Positions 46,863 through 59,165 are shown, numbered from the stretch's first letter. The stretch is DNA of 64,000 nucleotides from Trematomus loennbergii (GCA_012861695.1 JAAOOA010000353.1:1-64000), one strand, 5' to 3'. Made by a program: numbers and translations. Notes: generated from the sequence alone by a model not told the origin.

Positions 46863-48499
46863 TTACTGCAAGAAGGACCGACTCACCATTGAAGGCGCAG
46901 CAAAGGGAAGGCCCGGATAGGCCCAGATCCAACCAGGATAAGTATTTGTATTGGTGTAAATCCTGGCCAATGAAAAGCCTGGAATATCAGATCAGTGTGG
47001 GCGGGGTTGAACTTGGACTTTTGTGTGTTTTTTTAAGTTGAAAATGTTTGTTTGCTCGCTGCTGCGAAATGTTTGCAGCCGTAGAAGATCGGCAATAAAC
47101 CGGTGTAATTAAACATATGATGGAAATACGGGAGAAATGCACGGATCTGTGAGGAGTTAGCACCCTTAGATGAAGATACAAGTGAAGTTTAATCACGGAT
47201 AAGCTTCCATTTAGGCCTACTTCCTGCAGAGTGGACCCAGTGGAGAGACTGTTTCTGGGGTTAAAACAAAGGACGCAGCAATGGCCCTAAATGAACTTTC
47301 TGCTGCACATTAAATCATCGTCATTATCACCTCCATACATCATGCAGCTTGATGTAAAACGACCTTCCTCCCATGGTAAGAAATACTATTTTATGCCCGC
47401 CGTGGCTGCATGATGACAAACAGATTACATCATGAATACTTTCGCAGTGTGTAGTCTCATATGTGGTTGTTTACTTTGGTTTGTTCTGTCATTAGAAGTA
47501 GGCCTATGTAGGCTACTATCAGGTAGACTCACTTCTGCCTGTATTGTGTCTAATGTTGTAATGAACTGCTGTTATAGCCTTTTGATTTGTTGATTCAAGG
47601 AAATAATTAAGTTTCTTACGTGTTGGTAACTTGCCTTGCCTTGCTTTCCAAAAATTGAAGACATTAAGATAATTAAGAAACAGTGCAGTTGAAATACATT
47701 ATAAAAATGGCATTTAAAGACCGTCATTAAAAAGCATAAATAATTTAAAAAAACATAGAAAATAAAAGAATATTAGTCTTTGGCCTTTAAACAATTTTTC
47801 TTTTCAATTCCCAGAATTAGGATATTTAAACCTGTTTTAAAATGTTCCCGCATTCATATTTTGCCTTTAAACCTTGTTAGATTTGGGTTGGCGTGCTGAC
47901 CATAGGAAATGTTCTTCTAACAAATAATAAATAAAGGTATTAAATCCTGCCCATTGTGCACCTCAGTGTAAATCGACTGCGTCATCCACACATGGCCTCT
48001 TTTAGGCACGCGGTGGCTGCAAAATGACAAAACTGAATAATGAGGCAATGTGTTGGCATGCAGCCAGAACTATGTTATCGTTTACTGACTCTTTGTTGTG
48101 AGCTGTTATTAATTACCTGTTCATTTGAAAGAAGTATTTCAGTTTGAAACGTGTTGGTTTCACCTCAGTAGATTTGGGTTGGCGTGATGATCGTGAGGAT
48201 TTAAAATAGACGATCAAGGCTTTCAATCAGAATTATTGTATTTGTCCCGCAACGGGTAAATGTACAGTGGTACAAGTGGGGAGAATGGACTTGCATTAAT
48301 ACAAAAATAACTAAGTATGCTCACGTTATTAATAGTAAAAGAACACAATAAGTAAAGAAAGAAACACAATATTGGTAACAAAAAAAAAAGAACAAGCTGT
48401 ATTTGTTTCCAAAAAAGTGACCTATAGAATTTGAATTAAAGCGGTAGCTGGTATGACAATTGCAAATAAACTGAGATGGACAAATAAATAGCAGGAGGG

Positions 48500-48741
48500 T
48501 GTAGTGCCGAGAGAAGGGAGACGGAGGCGGTGCATCGAGGGTGCAAATCTCTCTTTATTGGGGAGCAGAAATCGACGTGCTGTCGGGTTGCAGGAAAGAG
48601 GAGAAGAGAAAGTGAAAGGGGAACACACACAGTAGGTACCCCGGAGGTACCGTCAACATATATGTCCGGGCGGAAACAATACCCCCAACCTGTAGTTCCA
48701 TGATTGGATTATGTAACCCAGTGTAATTAGTGATCACTACA
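48500..48741 (-). mobile_element. Solo LTR in the left arm, 4-bp TSD
   Basis: TGTAGTG...CACTACA ends, 242 bp, flanked by AGGG (48496-48499 and 48742-48745). On the minus strand CCAATAAAGAGAG lies about 60 bp from the 3' end, an LTR polyadenylation signal. The right arm and the third copy near 42256 both read GCAGGAGGGGATATT across the empty site. Confidence 0.85.
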
Positions 48742-49073
48742 AGGGGATATTAATGTTGCACAACGTTTAAATCCTGCTCATATGCACTCAGGTCATTGTG
48801 TGTTGCTGATAAATAAGAATGATAGCCTAAATGAGTAACAAAGAAGAACAGGGCAGTTATAGAGCTGGTTTATTTGCGTCATTACCAAAGTATGAGTCAA
48901 AATGGTTCTGACTCCCGGAATGAATGAAAGGGAGGTTCAATCTGAAACTGTGTGTTTCTATTTCGATGTTTAACCTCCTATTGACCTCCATCAGACTTTT
49001 TCAATAGGCATTATGTTGTCCAGTTAGTTTGCAGATGTATTTTTAATGTTGAGGAGAAGAATCCATTAACCTT

Positions 49074-49838
49074 ATGCGTCGAAACCAGTCCAGCACACAC
49101 AGGGAACAACACGAGCATATGGTCACATTTTACATTTATTTGATTGGCAAAGTATCTAGAATCATTTGTCGCACAGCAGGATATGTACAGATGCAGCAAA
49201 GGGAAAGTGAGGATAAAAACACACAGTGTAATGAGTGGATTAATATATTAAAGAAGCAAGCACAAGTTATTAAAATAAAAAAACACAAGTGCATCCATGA
49301 TTTAAACACAAGTAGCAGCATTATAAAACAACTAAGTTAATAAATAATAATGTAAATATCATTGAAAACCATATTCCATCAGTACCTGAATGTGGACATT
49401 TTAATACACTTTAAAGGTGGTGGATTTAATACAAATATTGTTTTTTTATACAACACGTTTTATTTTTGGGAATATGTCCAATTCACAAGTGGAAATGCAT
49501 ACACCAAATGTTGACCAACCACATTTTTACTTAGAATATGGCACTATTAAAAATATAACATATTGGAAGGATATCAAAACCAAATTTGATAAATATTTTT
49601 ACTTGAAATTATACCTTTTTTAGTTCAGAATCAGAAACGAGTATTCAACTGATCTGCGCAATAATAATAAACACCTGCTGCTAAGTAAATAATGAGGGTC
49701 GAGGGAAAAATAAAGTGTGTGTTTTGCAGACAACTAAATAACAAAGCATCACGCACGGCTGGCGAAAGCATGTACAGAATACTGCGCAATAATGTGAATA
49801 TAATTGAAAACAATATTACATCACATTAATCACCGTCA
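49074..49838. other. Spacer sequence, no gene seen
   Basis: AT-rich sequence at the inner edge of the left arm. It probably contains the 3' untranslated region of the receptor gene ending at 49839. Confidence 0.4.
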
Positions 49839-50039
49839 TCAAGCATGACCATTCACGACTACCAGAACAGGAGTGTCGGTGTAAGGTTGCATCTCAAGTT
49901 CTGTTGGAGCTCCTCCAGCAGCGGCTCCTCCAGAGACCTTTGACCCGCAGATTCTCGGCATTTTCTGACCACAGAAAAAAGTTCCAGCAATCAAAAGCAC
50001 AGCAGCTACGGAGACACAGATCAAAGCGGTCTTCTCTTT
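49839..50039 (-). CDS. Ig-type receptor: transmembrane and cytoplasmic exon
   Basis: After a CTCTGTTGCAG acceptor the minus strand reads KEKTALICVSVAAVLLIAG, TFFCGQKMPRICGSKVSGG, a short Ala/Gly stretch, then ELEMQPYTDTPVLVVVNGHA and TGA. It has one membrane helix, a juxtamembrane Cys/Lys segment and a tail of about 40 residues. The tail has no ITIM or ITAM; a single Tyr lies in QPYTDT. It joins in phase the exon ending at 50504. Confidence 0.65.
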   Translation of the reverse strand, partial: KEKTALICVSVAAVLLIAGTFFCGQKMPRICGSKVSGGAAAGGAPTELEMQPYTDTPVLVVVNGHA

Positions 50040-50503
50040 CTGCAACAGAGAGAGGGGGACAAAAGCAATCAGACCGCTATATGGCACTCCGGAGCTCCTA
50101 AAGGGTCATGACATTTAAAAAAGAAAAATCGAGATAACGAGTGACTTTATTGACATAAATTGGAAAAAAATAATACTGTGAGAGTCACGGACTGGAATTG
50201 ATAGATCAAGGCAGACTGTCTTAAAATGAAGTCCGACTTCGAAATATATCTCGAATAATGTAGGCTTTGCACTGTCATTGCAATTTGACTCACATAAACA
50301 TAACAGTCTGCAATGAAACCGTTGTCTCCATGTGTGCTCCACTTGGCACACCGGTGTGAAAAAAAGTCGGGATAACGGGTTAGTATCTCTTTTTTTTCCT
50401 TTTTCTTTCATGTCCCTTTAGGGGCTCCGAACACAATAGCGTCATTTCTAAGATTAATCTACAAACTGCATTTTATAATCAATATTTGTAGTGTTGTACT
50501 CAC

Positions 50504-51212
50504 GCATGGTGGCTGGGGGGTGCAGGTGATCTGTTCCGGGTTCCTCTCCTCTGGTGTATTCAGCGCAGGGCTGACCCTCATCCTCACAGCCTGCAGATGT
50601 CCCCTCTTTCTGTCCTTGAGGACGTAGAGAAAGTAATCTCCTCGGTCCTCAGGCTTCACCCCCTGCAGGGTCAGAGTCAGGTCTCCATCTGACCTCCAGT
50701 GAGGGGCTACAGATGTTCTGTTCTCAAACCCTGAGCCCTGTGAGGTTCTTCCGGAGGAGAGGTCCAGCTCAAACACAAGCTGTGTGTTTCTCTCCACTCT
50801 GTACCTCCCGAGTTCTCCTGCAGTAAAGTAGTGGAAGGTAAAACCAGCAGCCTGTCCCTCAGGCACTGATTTCTCCGAGGATGTGATGACATTCAGATGG
50901 ATAAGTTTCTCCTCTGAGCCACAGGTTAGCCCGTACAGTCCCTGGTCGTTGATGTTGCTCCTGTTTAAGACCACAGACTCGTTTGGACTCATCCGGTCTT
51001 TGTAACCTGCTGCCGGCTTCCAGACATCCTCCAGACGAGCCACAGTGACTGCTTCCACCTGTCAAAGTGTGCTGAAGTGTCGCTCCTCTCTCGCTGCACT
51101 GTTCAGTCTCTGTAAACTGAACTCGGTCTCCTAATATCGTATCGACAGCTAGGCCTCCTACGAGAGGAAGGTGGAACTTAAGTAAGAACATGCATGAAGT
51201 AGGAGCTGCCAT
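50504..51212 (-). CDS. Ig-type receptor: signal peptide and Ig-like ectodomain
   Basis: The minus strand starts MAAPTSCMFLLKFHLPLVGG, a signal peptide, then LAVDTILGDRVQFTETEQC. Downstream a different frame carries RLEDVWKPAAGYKDRM, NINDQGLYGLTCGSEEK, then a second Ig-like domain (GRYRVERNTQLVFELDL ... DGDLTLTLQGVKPEDRGDYF). Domain 1 has the DxGxY..C strand. Domain 2 has DRGDY but no Cys in the expected place, so it lacks the usual disulfide. No single frame joins the signal peptide to domain 1: the reading changes between about 51070 and 51150, and a TGA precedes QVEAVTV. This means an unseen intron, a sequence error or a pseudogene. Donor ATGC/GTGAGT at 50503. Confidence 0.55.
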
Positions 51213-52500
51213 CTCGTCTTCTTCGTCTGGATCCTGTGCTTATTACAAGTGTTCTCTCGTTAATACTATTCTTTCAGAGCGCTGAGAGAGGTGCAGTTAC
51301 AGCAGGTGTCCACAGAGTGCAGCCCAAATCAGACTGAATCTTCTCCAAATGCTCTCTCTTTAAATAGCCTACTCTTTGATTTCGGTTAAATTTATGGGAG
51401 GAGTCTGAATTCCAAGTTTATTGTAACCGAGATTTCAGAGAGAGGGCTCGGGCTCAACTTCTCGATGGAAGCTCGCGGTTGTTGAGCCGTGTATTCACCA
51501 CGCTGAATGTCGGGCCCGGTACCTCTCTCTCACAGCTCGGGGGGAAAAGGCTAATTCTGAAAGATCAGATCCCTCTCTCGTGCGGCAAGCTCGCGGATGC
51601 AGCATTTTCCCAGAGTACTGGGAAAGTACTCGCGCACCTCTCCTGAGAGAGTTATATAGTTTATTATGATTTAAGCCCAATATAATAAATAAAACAATAA
51701 TTTAGAAAGGTGAAATGTCCATACATTGTGTGCAAAAGCATAATTAAACTGCCATATGATTATTGTGAAGTCCTGATACTTGAGGAACTTTTCTCCCTCT
51801 GCCTCATGTGTTTTTGTCTCGAAAAGATCACCCATCATATTTCTCTTCCAGAAATCCTCCCGTTGAGCCACACGAAGACTGCTCTCCTTTTTCAAACTGT
51901 GCTGAAGTCTCCTCTCTTCTTTCAGGCTGTTTCTCTCTCGCTCTCCTGCTCGGCTCTCGGAGGGATAGTTACTCCCTCCTCCTCCTTTGGCTGCTTCCGT
52001 GTTCACGGGGCCGGCTGTTGGCCACGAGCTCTCTCTCTCAGTGAGCAGTGAGAGGCAGAATGTCGTTTGGGAGGAGTCTGCTCTTTCAGATTCTGCCTTT
52101 TTCCCCAGCTGTGAGAAAGAGGGAGCCTCGCTACAGCCGGCACCGTGAAGACACAGCTCAACATGTTCTCATTGGCTGATCAGACACACAGAGAGAGGGA
52201 GGCTGTGAGAGAGAGAAAGCTCGTGCCCGACAGCCGGCTCCGCGAAGAGCTTCGAAAGGGAGAGATATCACAGCGCGAGCCGCTGCTGTGGGGAGGGTCG
52301 TTCGAGTTGGCTCGCGCCTGACTTTACGCACAGGATTGTTTGAGCTGTGAGAGAGACGGAAGAATCCTCGAGCTCCCGTAAGAGAGAGACGGAAGCAGCC
52401 ACAGACAGACTCATTGGCCAGGATTTACACCAATACATATCCTGATTGGATCTGGGCCTATCCGGGCCTTCCCTTTGCTGCGCCTCAATTAGGTTAAAAT
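51213..52500 (-). promoter_or_regulatory. Upstream region of the Ig receptor, CT/GA-rich
   Basis: Purine/pyrimidine-rich sequence with many CTCTCTC and GAGAGAG tracts. ATCCAGACGAAGAAGACGAG precedes the ATG and recurs before the copy at 53511. The segment 51840-52050 is inverted at about 54240-54430, and 52240-52390 is repeated directly at about 54025-54160. Promoter role is inference from position. Confidence 0.3.
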
Positions 52501-52550
52501 AAAGATTGATTATGGAACAAACAAGCAAATTATTATACAAATTTGCTTTG

Positions 52551-52680
52551 CCAATAAAATAATAAAATGTATTTTTGTTGTGTTTTTGTGCTGGACTGAG
52601 GTGAATATATTTTCTCCAAAACATTTAAAAATAACCCATATATTTAAAATTGAAAACCTGCATCTTGAAATAAATGCGAC
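52551..52680 (+). repeat. Direct repeat, copy 1 (with 53586-53710)
   Basis: AATAAAATGTATTTTTGTTGTG through GAAAACCTGCATCTTGAAATAAATG recurs at 53586-53710 with a few differences. The pair brackets the GC-rich minisatellite and the signal-peptide copy. Confidence 0.75.
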
Positions 52681-52708
52681 AATAGATTTAAAAAAGTATG
52701 ATAATGAT

Positions 52709-53215
52709 CCCCACCACCGGGACCCCCACCGCCGGGACCCCCACCACCGGGACCCCCAGCACCGGGACCCCCAGCACCGGGACCCCCTGCACCGGGACCC
52801 CCAGCACCGGGACCCCCCTTCACCGGGACCCCCACCACCGAGACCCCCCTTCACCGGGACCCCCACCGCCGGGACCCCCACCGCCGGGACCCCCAGCACC
52901 GGGACCCCCAGCACCGGGACCCCCTGCACCGGGACCCCCACACCGGGACCCCCCTTCACCGGGACCCCCACCACCGAGACCCCCCTTCACCGGGACCCCC
53001 ACCCCGGGACCCCCACCGCCGGGACCCCCACCACCGGGACCCCCAGCACCGGGACCCCCTGCACCGGGACCCCCTGCACCGGGACCCCCACCACTGGGAC
53101 CCCCACCACCGGGACCCCCACCGCCGGGACCCCCTGCACCGGGACCCCCACCACCGGGAACCCCATCACCGGGACCCCCACCACCGGGGACCCCCCCCAG
53201 CCGGGACCCTAACCC
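52709..53215. repeat. GC-rich 15-bp minisatellite
   Basis: More than 30 units of GGGACCCCCACCACC with CCG, AGC, TGC and TTC variants in the last triplets. Because the unit is 15 bp, frames on both strands stay open (TGTPTTGTP, GVPVVGVPV). These are not genes. It has quadruplex potential and lies near the middle of the inverted-repeat spacer. Confidence 0.95.
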
Positions 53216-53510
53216 GGTCCTTTGAGAGGGAGAGTCTGCTCAGGGGCTAGAGCCGGTGTTTTGAGAGGGAGAGTCAACATTACGAGGGAGAGGCTGTGGA
53301 GTTCTACACATTTACGAATGGTGGGGTTTTTTAGGAGAGAGAGAGTCTGCTGTGGAGTGAGAGCCGGTGCTGGGCCCTCTCTCTCACTGTTCGGCAGACA
53401 GAAGGCGGATCCTAAGTCAGACTCCTACCGAAGAAGAAGAGCATAAAAGAGGGTGGAGTGCATTTGGAAGAAGCACTTCACAGGATCCAGACAACACCGA
53501 AGAAGACGAT

Positions 53511-53588
53511 ATGGCAGCTCAGATGGCAGCTTCTACTTTATGCATGTCCTTACTTATGTTCCACCTTCTTCTCGTAGGAGGCCTATAA
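53511..53588 (+). pseudogene. Orphan signal-peptide exon copy, opposite strand
   Basis: MAAQMAASTLCMSLLMFHLL then LVGGL and TAA. It is a close relative of the receptor start at 51212 but on the plus strand, including the upstream GATCCAGAC..GAAGAAGACGA leader. The frame stops exactly where the direct repeat 53586-53710 begins, and no Ig exons follow in the plus direction. This is a truncated inverted duplicate. Confidence 0.65.
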
Positions 53589-54024
53589 AATAATAAAATG
53601 TATTTGTGTTGTGTTTGTGTGCTGGACTGGAGGTGAATATATTCTCTCCAAAACATTTTAAAATAACCCAAATATTTAAAATTGAAAACCTGCATCTTGA
53701 AATAAATGCACATAAAATATTTCAAAAAGAATGATAATATAAATGGACGGTTGGAAACGAAATAAAACCCAGCTCATCAGAGGGTAACATCTCTTTGATA
53801 AACTGCGGGATGCTGTTTTTACGCAGCTTGAGGGCCTACAGTGAGCACTTGTTGACTGATGGAAGCAGTGTGTGTGGCTCAAAGGGCCTTCCATAAATGT
53901 TAGGACTGCGCACACAGTCTTGCAGTGTGAGGGTCGGTGTTAGAGTCGGTGCAGGTAACTCAGAGTTTAGGCAGTAATTTTTCAGCTGAGTTTGAAAAAC
54001 TGACGAAACATACTGCGAGCTCTC

Positions 54025-54430
54025 AAACGAGAGGGAGAGATATCACAGCGCGAGCTGCTGCTGTGGGGAGGGTGACGTTGTTCGAGTCGGCGCGCGCCTG
54101 ACTTTACTCACAGGATTGTTTGAGCTGTGAGAGAGACGGAAGAATCCTCGAGATCCCATACGAGAGAGGGGGATGAGGCACTCATGTTCTCATTTGCTGA
54201 TCAGACACACACAGAGGCGTACACATTATTTTTTCAGCTGTGAGAGAGGGCTCGTGGCCAACAGCCGGCCCCGTGAACACGGAAGCAGCCAATGAGGAGG
54301 AGGGAGTAACTATCCCTCCGAGAGCCGAGCAGGAGAGCGAGAGAGAAACAGCCTGAAAGAAGAGAGGAGACTTCAGCCAGTTTGAAAAAGGAAAGCAGTC
54401 TTCGTGTGGCTCAACGGGAGGATTTCACAT
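54025..54430. repeat. Duplicated and inverted receptor-upstream segments
   Basis: 54025-54160 repeats 52240-52390 directly. 54240-54430 is the inverted counterpart of about 51840-52050, with shared CTCCGAGAGCCGAGCAGGAG and GCCGGCCCCGTGAACACGG. Together they show repeated rearrangement inside the spacer. Confidence 0.7.
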
Positions 54431-54439
54431 CCATGATAT

Positions 54440-55119
54440 TACAATGCATTGTTGTAAAGTTAAAACTGTATACTGTAACTTCACAGCTTCAATGACTAAG
54501 GAATTACTGTGATATTACAGTATGTTAGAATGTCTCAGTTCAAATCTTCCAGACAGTTTGAGAAGTAGGCTATGCTGCAGGACACACGCCGGTTAGAATA
54601 GTCTATTCTGCACATGTGCAATGCTGCACAATTCAAATTGTACAGTAATGGGTTGTGCTATTACAGATGATTTTGAGTACAGTGCTTTACTGTGAAATAA
54701 TAGTTAAATAATGTCAAATCCAATTTTACTGTAGTTTTATAGATATTTTGTTGTGATATTACAGGGGCTTTTTATTACAATATTTCTCTGTAATATGATA
54801 CTCTTAAATGCTGTGAAATCCTTGCAATGTTTACAATGTTGTTGTGATATTACAGGGGCTTTTTATTACAATATTTCTCTGTAATATGATACTTAAAATG
54901 CTGTGAAATCCTTGCAATGTTTACAATGTTGTTGTGATATTACAGAGGATTTTGATTGCAGTATTTTATTGTGAAATAATAGTTAAATGCTGTGAAATCC
55001 AAGGATACAGTCCTTTTTACATGTATTTGTTGGGATATTACAGGGGGCCTTGATTACAATATGTCACTGTAAAATAATACTGTTAAATGTAGTGAAATGC
55101 TGGTAAATGTTTACAGTGT
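54440..55119. repeat. ~110-bp AT-rich tandem repeats
   Basis: Four to six diverging units containing TTGTGATATTACAGGGGCTTTTTATTACAATA, CTGTAATATGATA and AATGCTGTGAAATCCTTGC. They fill the gap up to the inner edge of the right arm. No gene. Confidence 0.75.
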
Positions 55120-58100
55120 AAGGTTAATGGATTCTTCTCCTCAACATTAAAAATACAAAAATAAATCTGCAAACTAACTATACAACATAATGCTTATTGA
55201 AAAAGTCTGATGGAGGTCAATCGGAGGTTAAACATCGAAATATAAACACACAGTTTCAGATTGAACCTCCCTTTCATTCATTCCGGGAGTCAGAAGCCAT
55301 TTTGACTCATACTTTGGTAATGACGCAAATAAACCAGCTCTATAACTGCCCTGTTCTTCTTTGTTACTCATTTAGGCTATCATTCTTATTTATCAGCAAC
55401 ACACAATGACCTGAGTGCATATGAGCAGGATTTAAACGTTATGCAACATTAATATCCCCTCCTGCTATTTATTTGTCCATCTCAGTTTATTTGCAATTGT
55501 CATACCAGCTACCGCTTTAATTCAAATTCTATAGGTCACTTTTTTGGAAACAAATACAGCTTGTTCTTTTTTTTTTTGTTACCAATATTGTGTTTCTTTC
55601 TTTACTTATTGTGTTCTTTTACTATTAATAACGTGAGCATACTTAGTTATTTTTGTATTAATGCAAGTCCATTCTCCCACTTGTACCACTGTACATTTAC
55701 CCGTTGCGGGACAAATACAATAATTCTGATTGAAAGCCTTTATCGTCTATTTTAAATCCTCACGATCATCACGCCAACCCAAATCTACTGAGGTGAAACC
55801 AACACGTTTCAAACTGAAATACTTCTTTCAAATGAACAGGTAATTAACAGCAGCTCACAACAAAGAGTCAGTAAACGATAACATAGTTCTGGCTGCATGC
55901 CAACACATTGCCTCATTATTCCCATTTGTCATTTTGCAGTCACCGCGTGCCTGAAACAGAGGCCATGTGTGGATGACGCAGTCGATTTACACTGAGGTGC
56001 ACAATGGGCAGGATGTAATACCTTTATTTATTATTTGTTAGAAGAACATTTCCCATGGTCAGCACGCCAACCCAAATCTAACAAGGTTTAAAGGCAAAAT
56101 ATGAATGCGGGAAAATCTTAAAACAGGTTTAAATATCCTAATTCTTGGAATTGAAAAGAAAAATTGTTTAAAGGCCAAAGACTAATATCTCTTATTTTCT
56201 ATTTTTTTAAAAATTATTTATGCTTTTTAATGACGGTCTTTAAATGCCATTTTTTTAAATGTATTTCAACTGCACTGTTTCTTAATTATCTTAATGTCTT
56301 TAATTTTTGGAAAGCAAGGCAAGTTACCAACACGTAAGAAACTTAATTATTTCCTTGAATCAACAAATCAAAAGGCTATAACAGCAGTTCATTACAACAT
56401 TAGACACAATACAGGCAGAAGTGAGTCTACCTGATAGTACATAGGCCTACTTCTAATGACAGAACAAAGTAAACAACCACACCCAAACAGAGACTACACA
56501 CTGCGAAAGTATTCATGATGTAATCTGTTTGTCATCATGCAGCCACGGGGGCATAAAAGAGTATTTCTTACCATGGGAGGAAGGTCGTTTTACATCAAGC
56601 TTCATGACGTATGGAGGTGATAATGACGATGATTTAATGTGCAGCAGAGTTAAAGTTCATTTAGGGCCATTGCTGGGTCCTTTGTTTTAACCCCAGAAAC
56701 AGTCTCTCCACTGGGTCCACTCTGCAGGAAGTAGGCCTAAATGGAAGCTTATCCGTGATTAAACTTCACTTGTATCTTCATCTAAGGGTGCTAACTCCTC
56801 ACTGATCCGTGCATTTCTCCCGTAGTTCCATCATATGTTTAATTACACCGGTTTATTGCCGATCTTCTACGGCTGCAAACATTTCGCAGCAGCGAGCAAA
56901 CCAACATTTTCAACTTAAAAAAACACACAAAAGTCCAAGTTCAACCCCGCCCACACTGATCTGATATTCCAGGCTTTTCATTGGCCAGGATTTACACCAA
57001 TACAAACACATATTGGATCTGGGCCTATCCGGGCCTTCCCTTTGCTGCGCCTTCAATGGTGAGTCGGTCTTCTTGCAGTAACAGATGTTACAACTGAATC
57101 TGTTGTGGGTAACATTTCCACATTAAACATGCAAACAATGACTGGACCTATAGGCCTAAAACCTGCGTTAGTGTTGTGTGCCAGAAGGGGCCATACTTAT
57201 TATAATTATGTTTTATAAAATCATTTATTCAGTACTTTCTAATCAAATTGTTGTGATTAAAATCTATTTCATTATATTAATTGTCACTTTGTTGCCACCA
57301 TTTTTAAAGTCACAGTTTTTACAGTGCAGTAGCTGTTTTAAAATGTTGTCTTATTGTGCCCCCTGGTGCCCACATTTGAAATACTGGTGCCGGTATAGTC
57401 TTCTTATGGGAAGTGTGTGCTTAGAAAGTCAATTCATATCAGGTATTTAGTGTCTTTATCAGATAATAACAGAATTTGGACCAATCATTGTTTTGCGACT
57501 TTCAAGTGTTCAGGCTGATCCAAGAATACTTTTAAAGTGTGTGAGAAACATGTTCACATTAAATTAACAATTCATCCTTAGATTCATGGAGATTCTTGCA
57601 CTCAATGTTTTATGGACATCTTACCATTGCTTACAACCCTTACTTTATGCATCAAAGAATATAATTTAGTACCTCACACACATCTACTTCAACATTTAAA
57701 TAAACAACATTAAGCAAGACAATACAGCTCATTCTTTACAACACATAAACACCCCTCACCAGCTTCTGGCTATGTGGTAAAGCAATCAGAAATTAAATAG
57801 TCTGAATAGAAGATTGATTTAAAACGTAATTCATAATCAGGATCGATCAATAAAGACACAAGACATATTTGTCATGTCCCGATGTTCTGCACTTCCCAAA
57901 GTCTATTTGCAGAGTTCCCTTTTTTATAGTGTATGAAGGTACACAGTACACAAATTGGCATTTAAAGGAAATGCTAAAAGGACGGTTTACTTCAACCCAT
58001 TACAGAGGATGATAAGCAGGCAGCTGAGATGCAGGATGGTTTAATAAATACAGTGTGGCTGTAAAGTCTGAAGCAAACAAACTGGTTAATGAAAGTAACA

Positions 58101-58176
58101 TTTGAACAATTCACACGAGACATAGAATTTTTTTCCCAGCATTCAAAAACAATAACTTAAGAGCCACACACACACA

Positions 58177-58214
<38 letters not shown>

Positions 58215-58525
58215 CAGCGGCTCAATGTTGTGCAATAAGTTCTTTATGATTATTATGGTTGCTACTTCTCTTTTAATACTGTTACATAACCAATCAATTC
58301 CTGAGTATTAAACAAGTAACCCTTAAAATGATTAAATACACTGTGGCTGTAAAGTCTGAAGCAAACAACTGGTTAATGAAAGTAAACACATTTGAACAAT
58401 TCATATGAGACATTTTCTCACAGCATTCAAAGACAGGTGGAGGTGAAAGGACATCTAAAATAAATGTACCTCTGAATGAACAAGCAGAATAAAAAAGCAA
58501 TATCATGATTCTTCCACAAGAGGGT
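55120..58525 (-). repeat. Large inverted repeat, right arm
   Basis: Reverse complement of 45128-49073. It lacks the Harbinger-like MITE and the solo LTR of the left arm. It has its own local duplication: GTGGCTGTAAAGTCTGAAGCAAACAA with flanks occurs at about 58050 and 58342, separated by a CA repeat (58165-58212). Confidence 0.9.
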
Positions 58526-59165
58526 GCTCTTTATCTTTAGCTGAACGTACTACATGATGTTATCTGTAATAAAAAGCACAGAAAGGTAATTGAGGGGAAA
58601 CTCCTGAGTATTAAACAAGTTACCCTAACCCATAAATGACTCCTGTGAACAGAGCACTTTGTAAACATCTGTAATGCCAAAACCACCAAACAAAGTAACT
58701 AACTACATTTACCCAAGTACACATTTACCAATTACAGTGTTTTAATTAAGTATTTCCTATTTAAGTAACATTATACTTCTATTCTACTACAATTTGGACA
58801 TTTTCCTTTCATTTTTTTTCTTTAAAAAAGTCCATATTTACTAATAACAAAAAAGAAAATGTATTGGCATGAACTTAGCAAGCTGGTCGTATAAAAAATA
58901 TATAAAAGTTAGCTCCACATTTAAATGTTGTAAGTATATTAGTGATATGATTTGGCCGATATTATATAAAAAAATGCACAATAAGTACTTTTATTTTTGG
59001 TATTTTAAGAATACTTTGACTAGAGTGAAATCATCAATGCATGTTTTTTCCCTTTCTGCACTGTGGTATGACTCATTTTACTTGAAGTACTTTCTCCATC
59101 ACTGACCTCTTGTTTTGATGTCTTCCTATACTGAAGAAAAACAACAAAGAAACCCTGCTCTGCTC
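58526..59165. other. No gene seen
   Basis: AT-rich sequence between the right arm and the coiled-coil tail gene. Confidence 0.4.

Larger units (their letters stand above)
45128..49073 (+). repeat. Large inverted repeat, left arm
   Basis: The reverse complement of this arm is found at 55120-58525 with only scattered substitutions and small indels. Landmarks: CCTCTTGTGGAAGAATCATGATATTGC (45129 / 58525), GGTAAGAAATACT near 47378 / 56565, and GTTAATGGATTCTTCTCCTCAAC at the inner edge. Removing the two insertions unique to this arm (46292-46862 and 48500-48741) leaves about 3.1 kb. No protein-coding gene is apparent in either arm. Confidence 0.9.

Noticed and set aside
52580..53225. Collagen-like or TGTP-repeat proteins on both strands
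   Set aside because: Produced by the 15-bp GC-rich minisatellite, whose period is a multiple of three.
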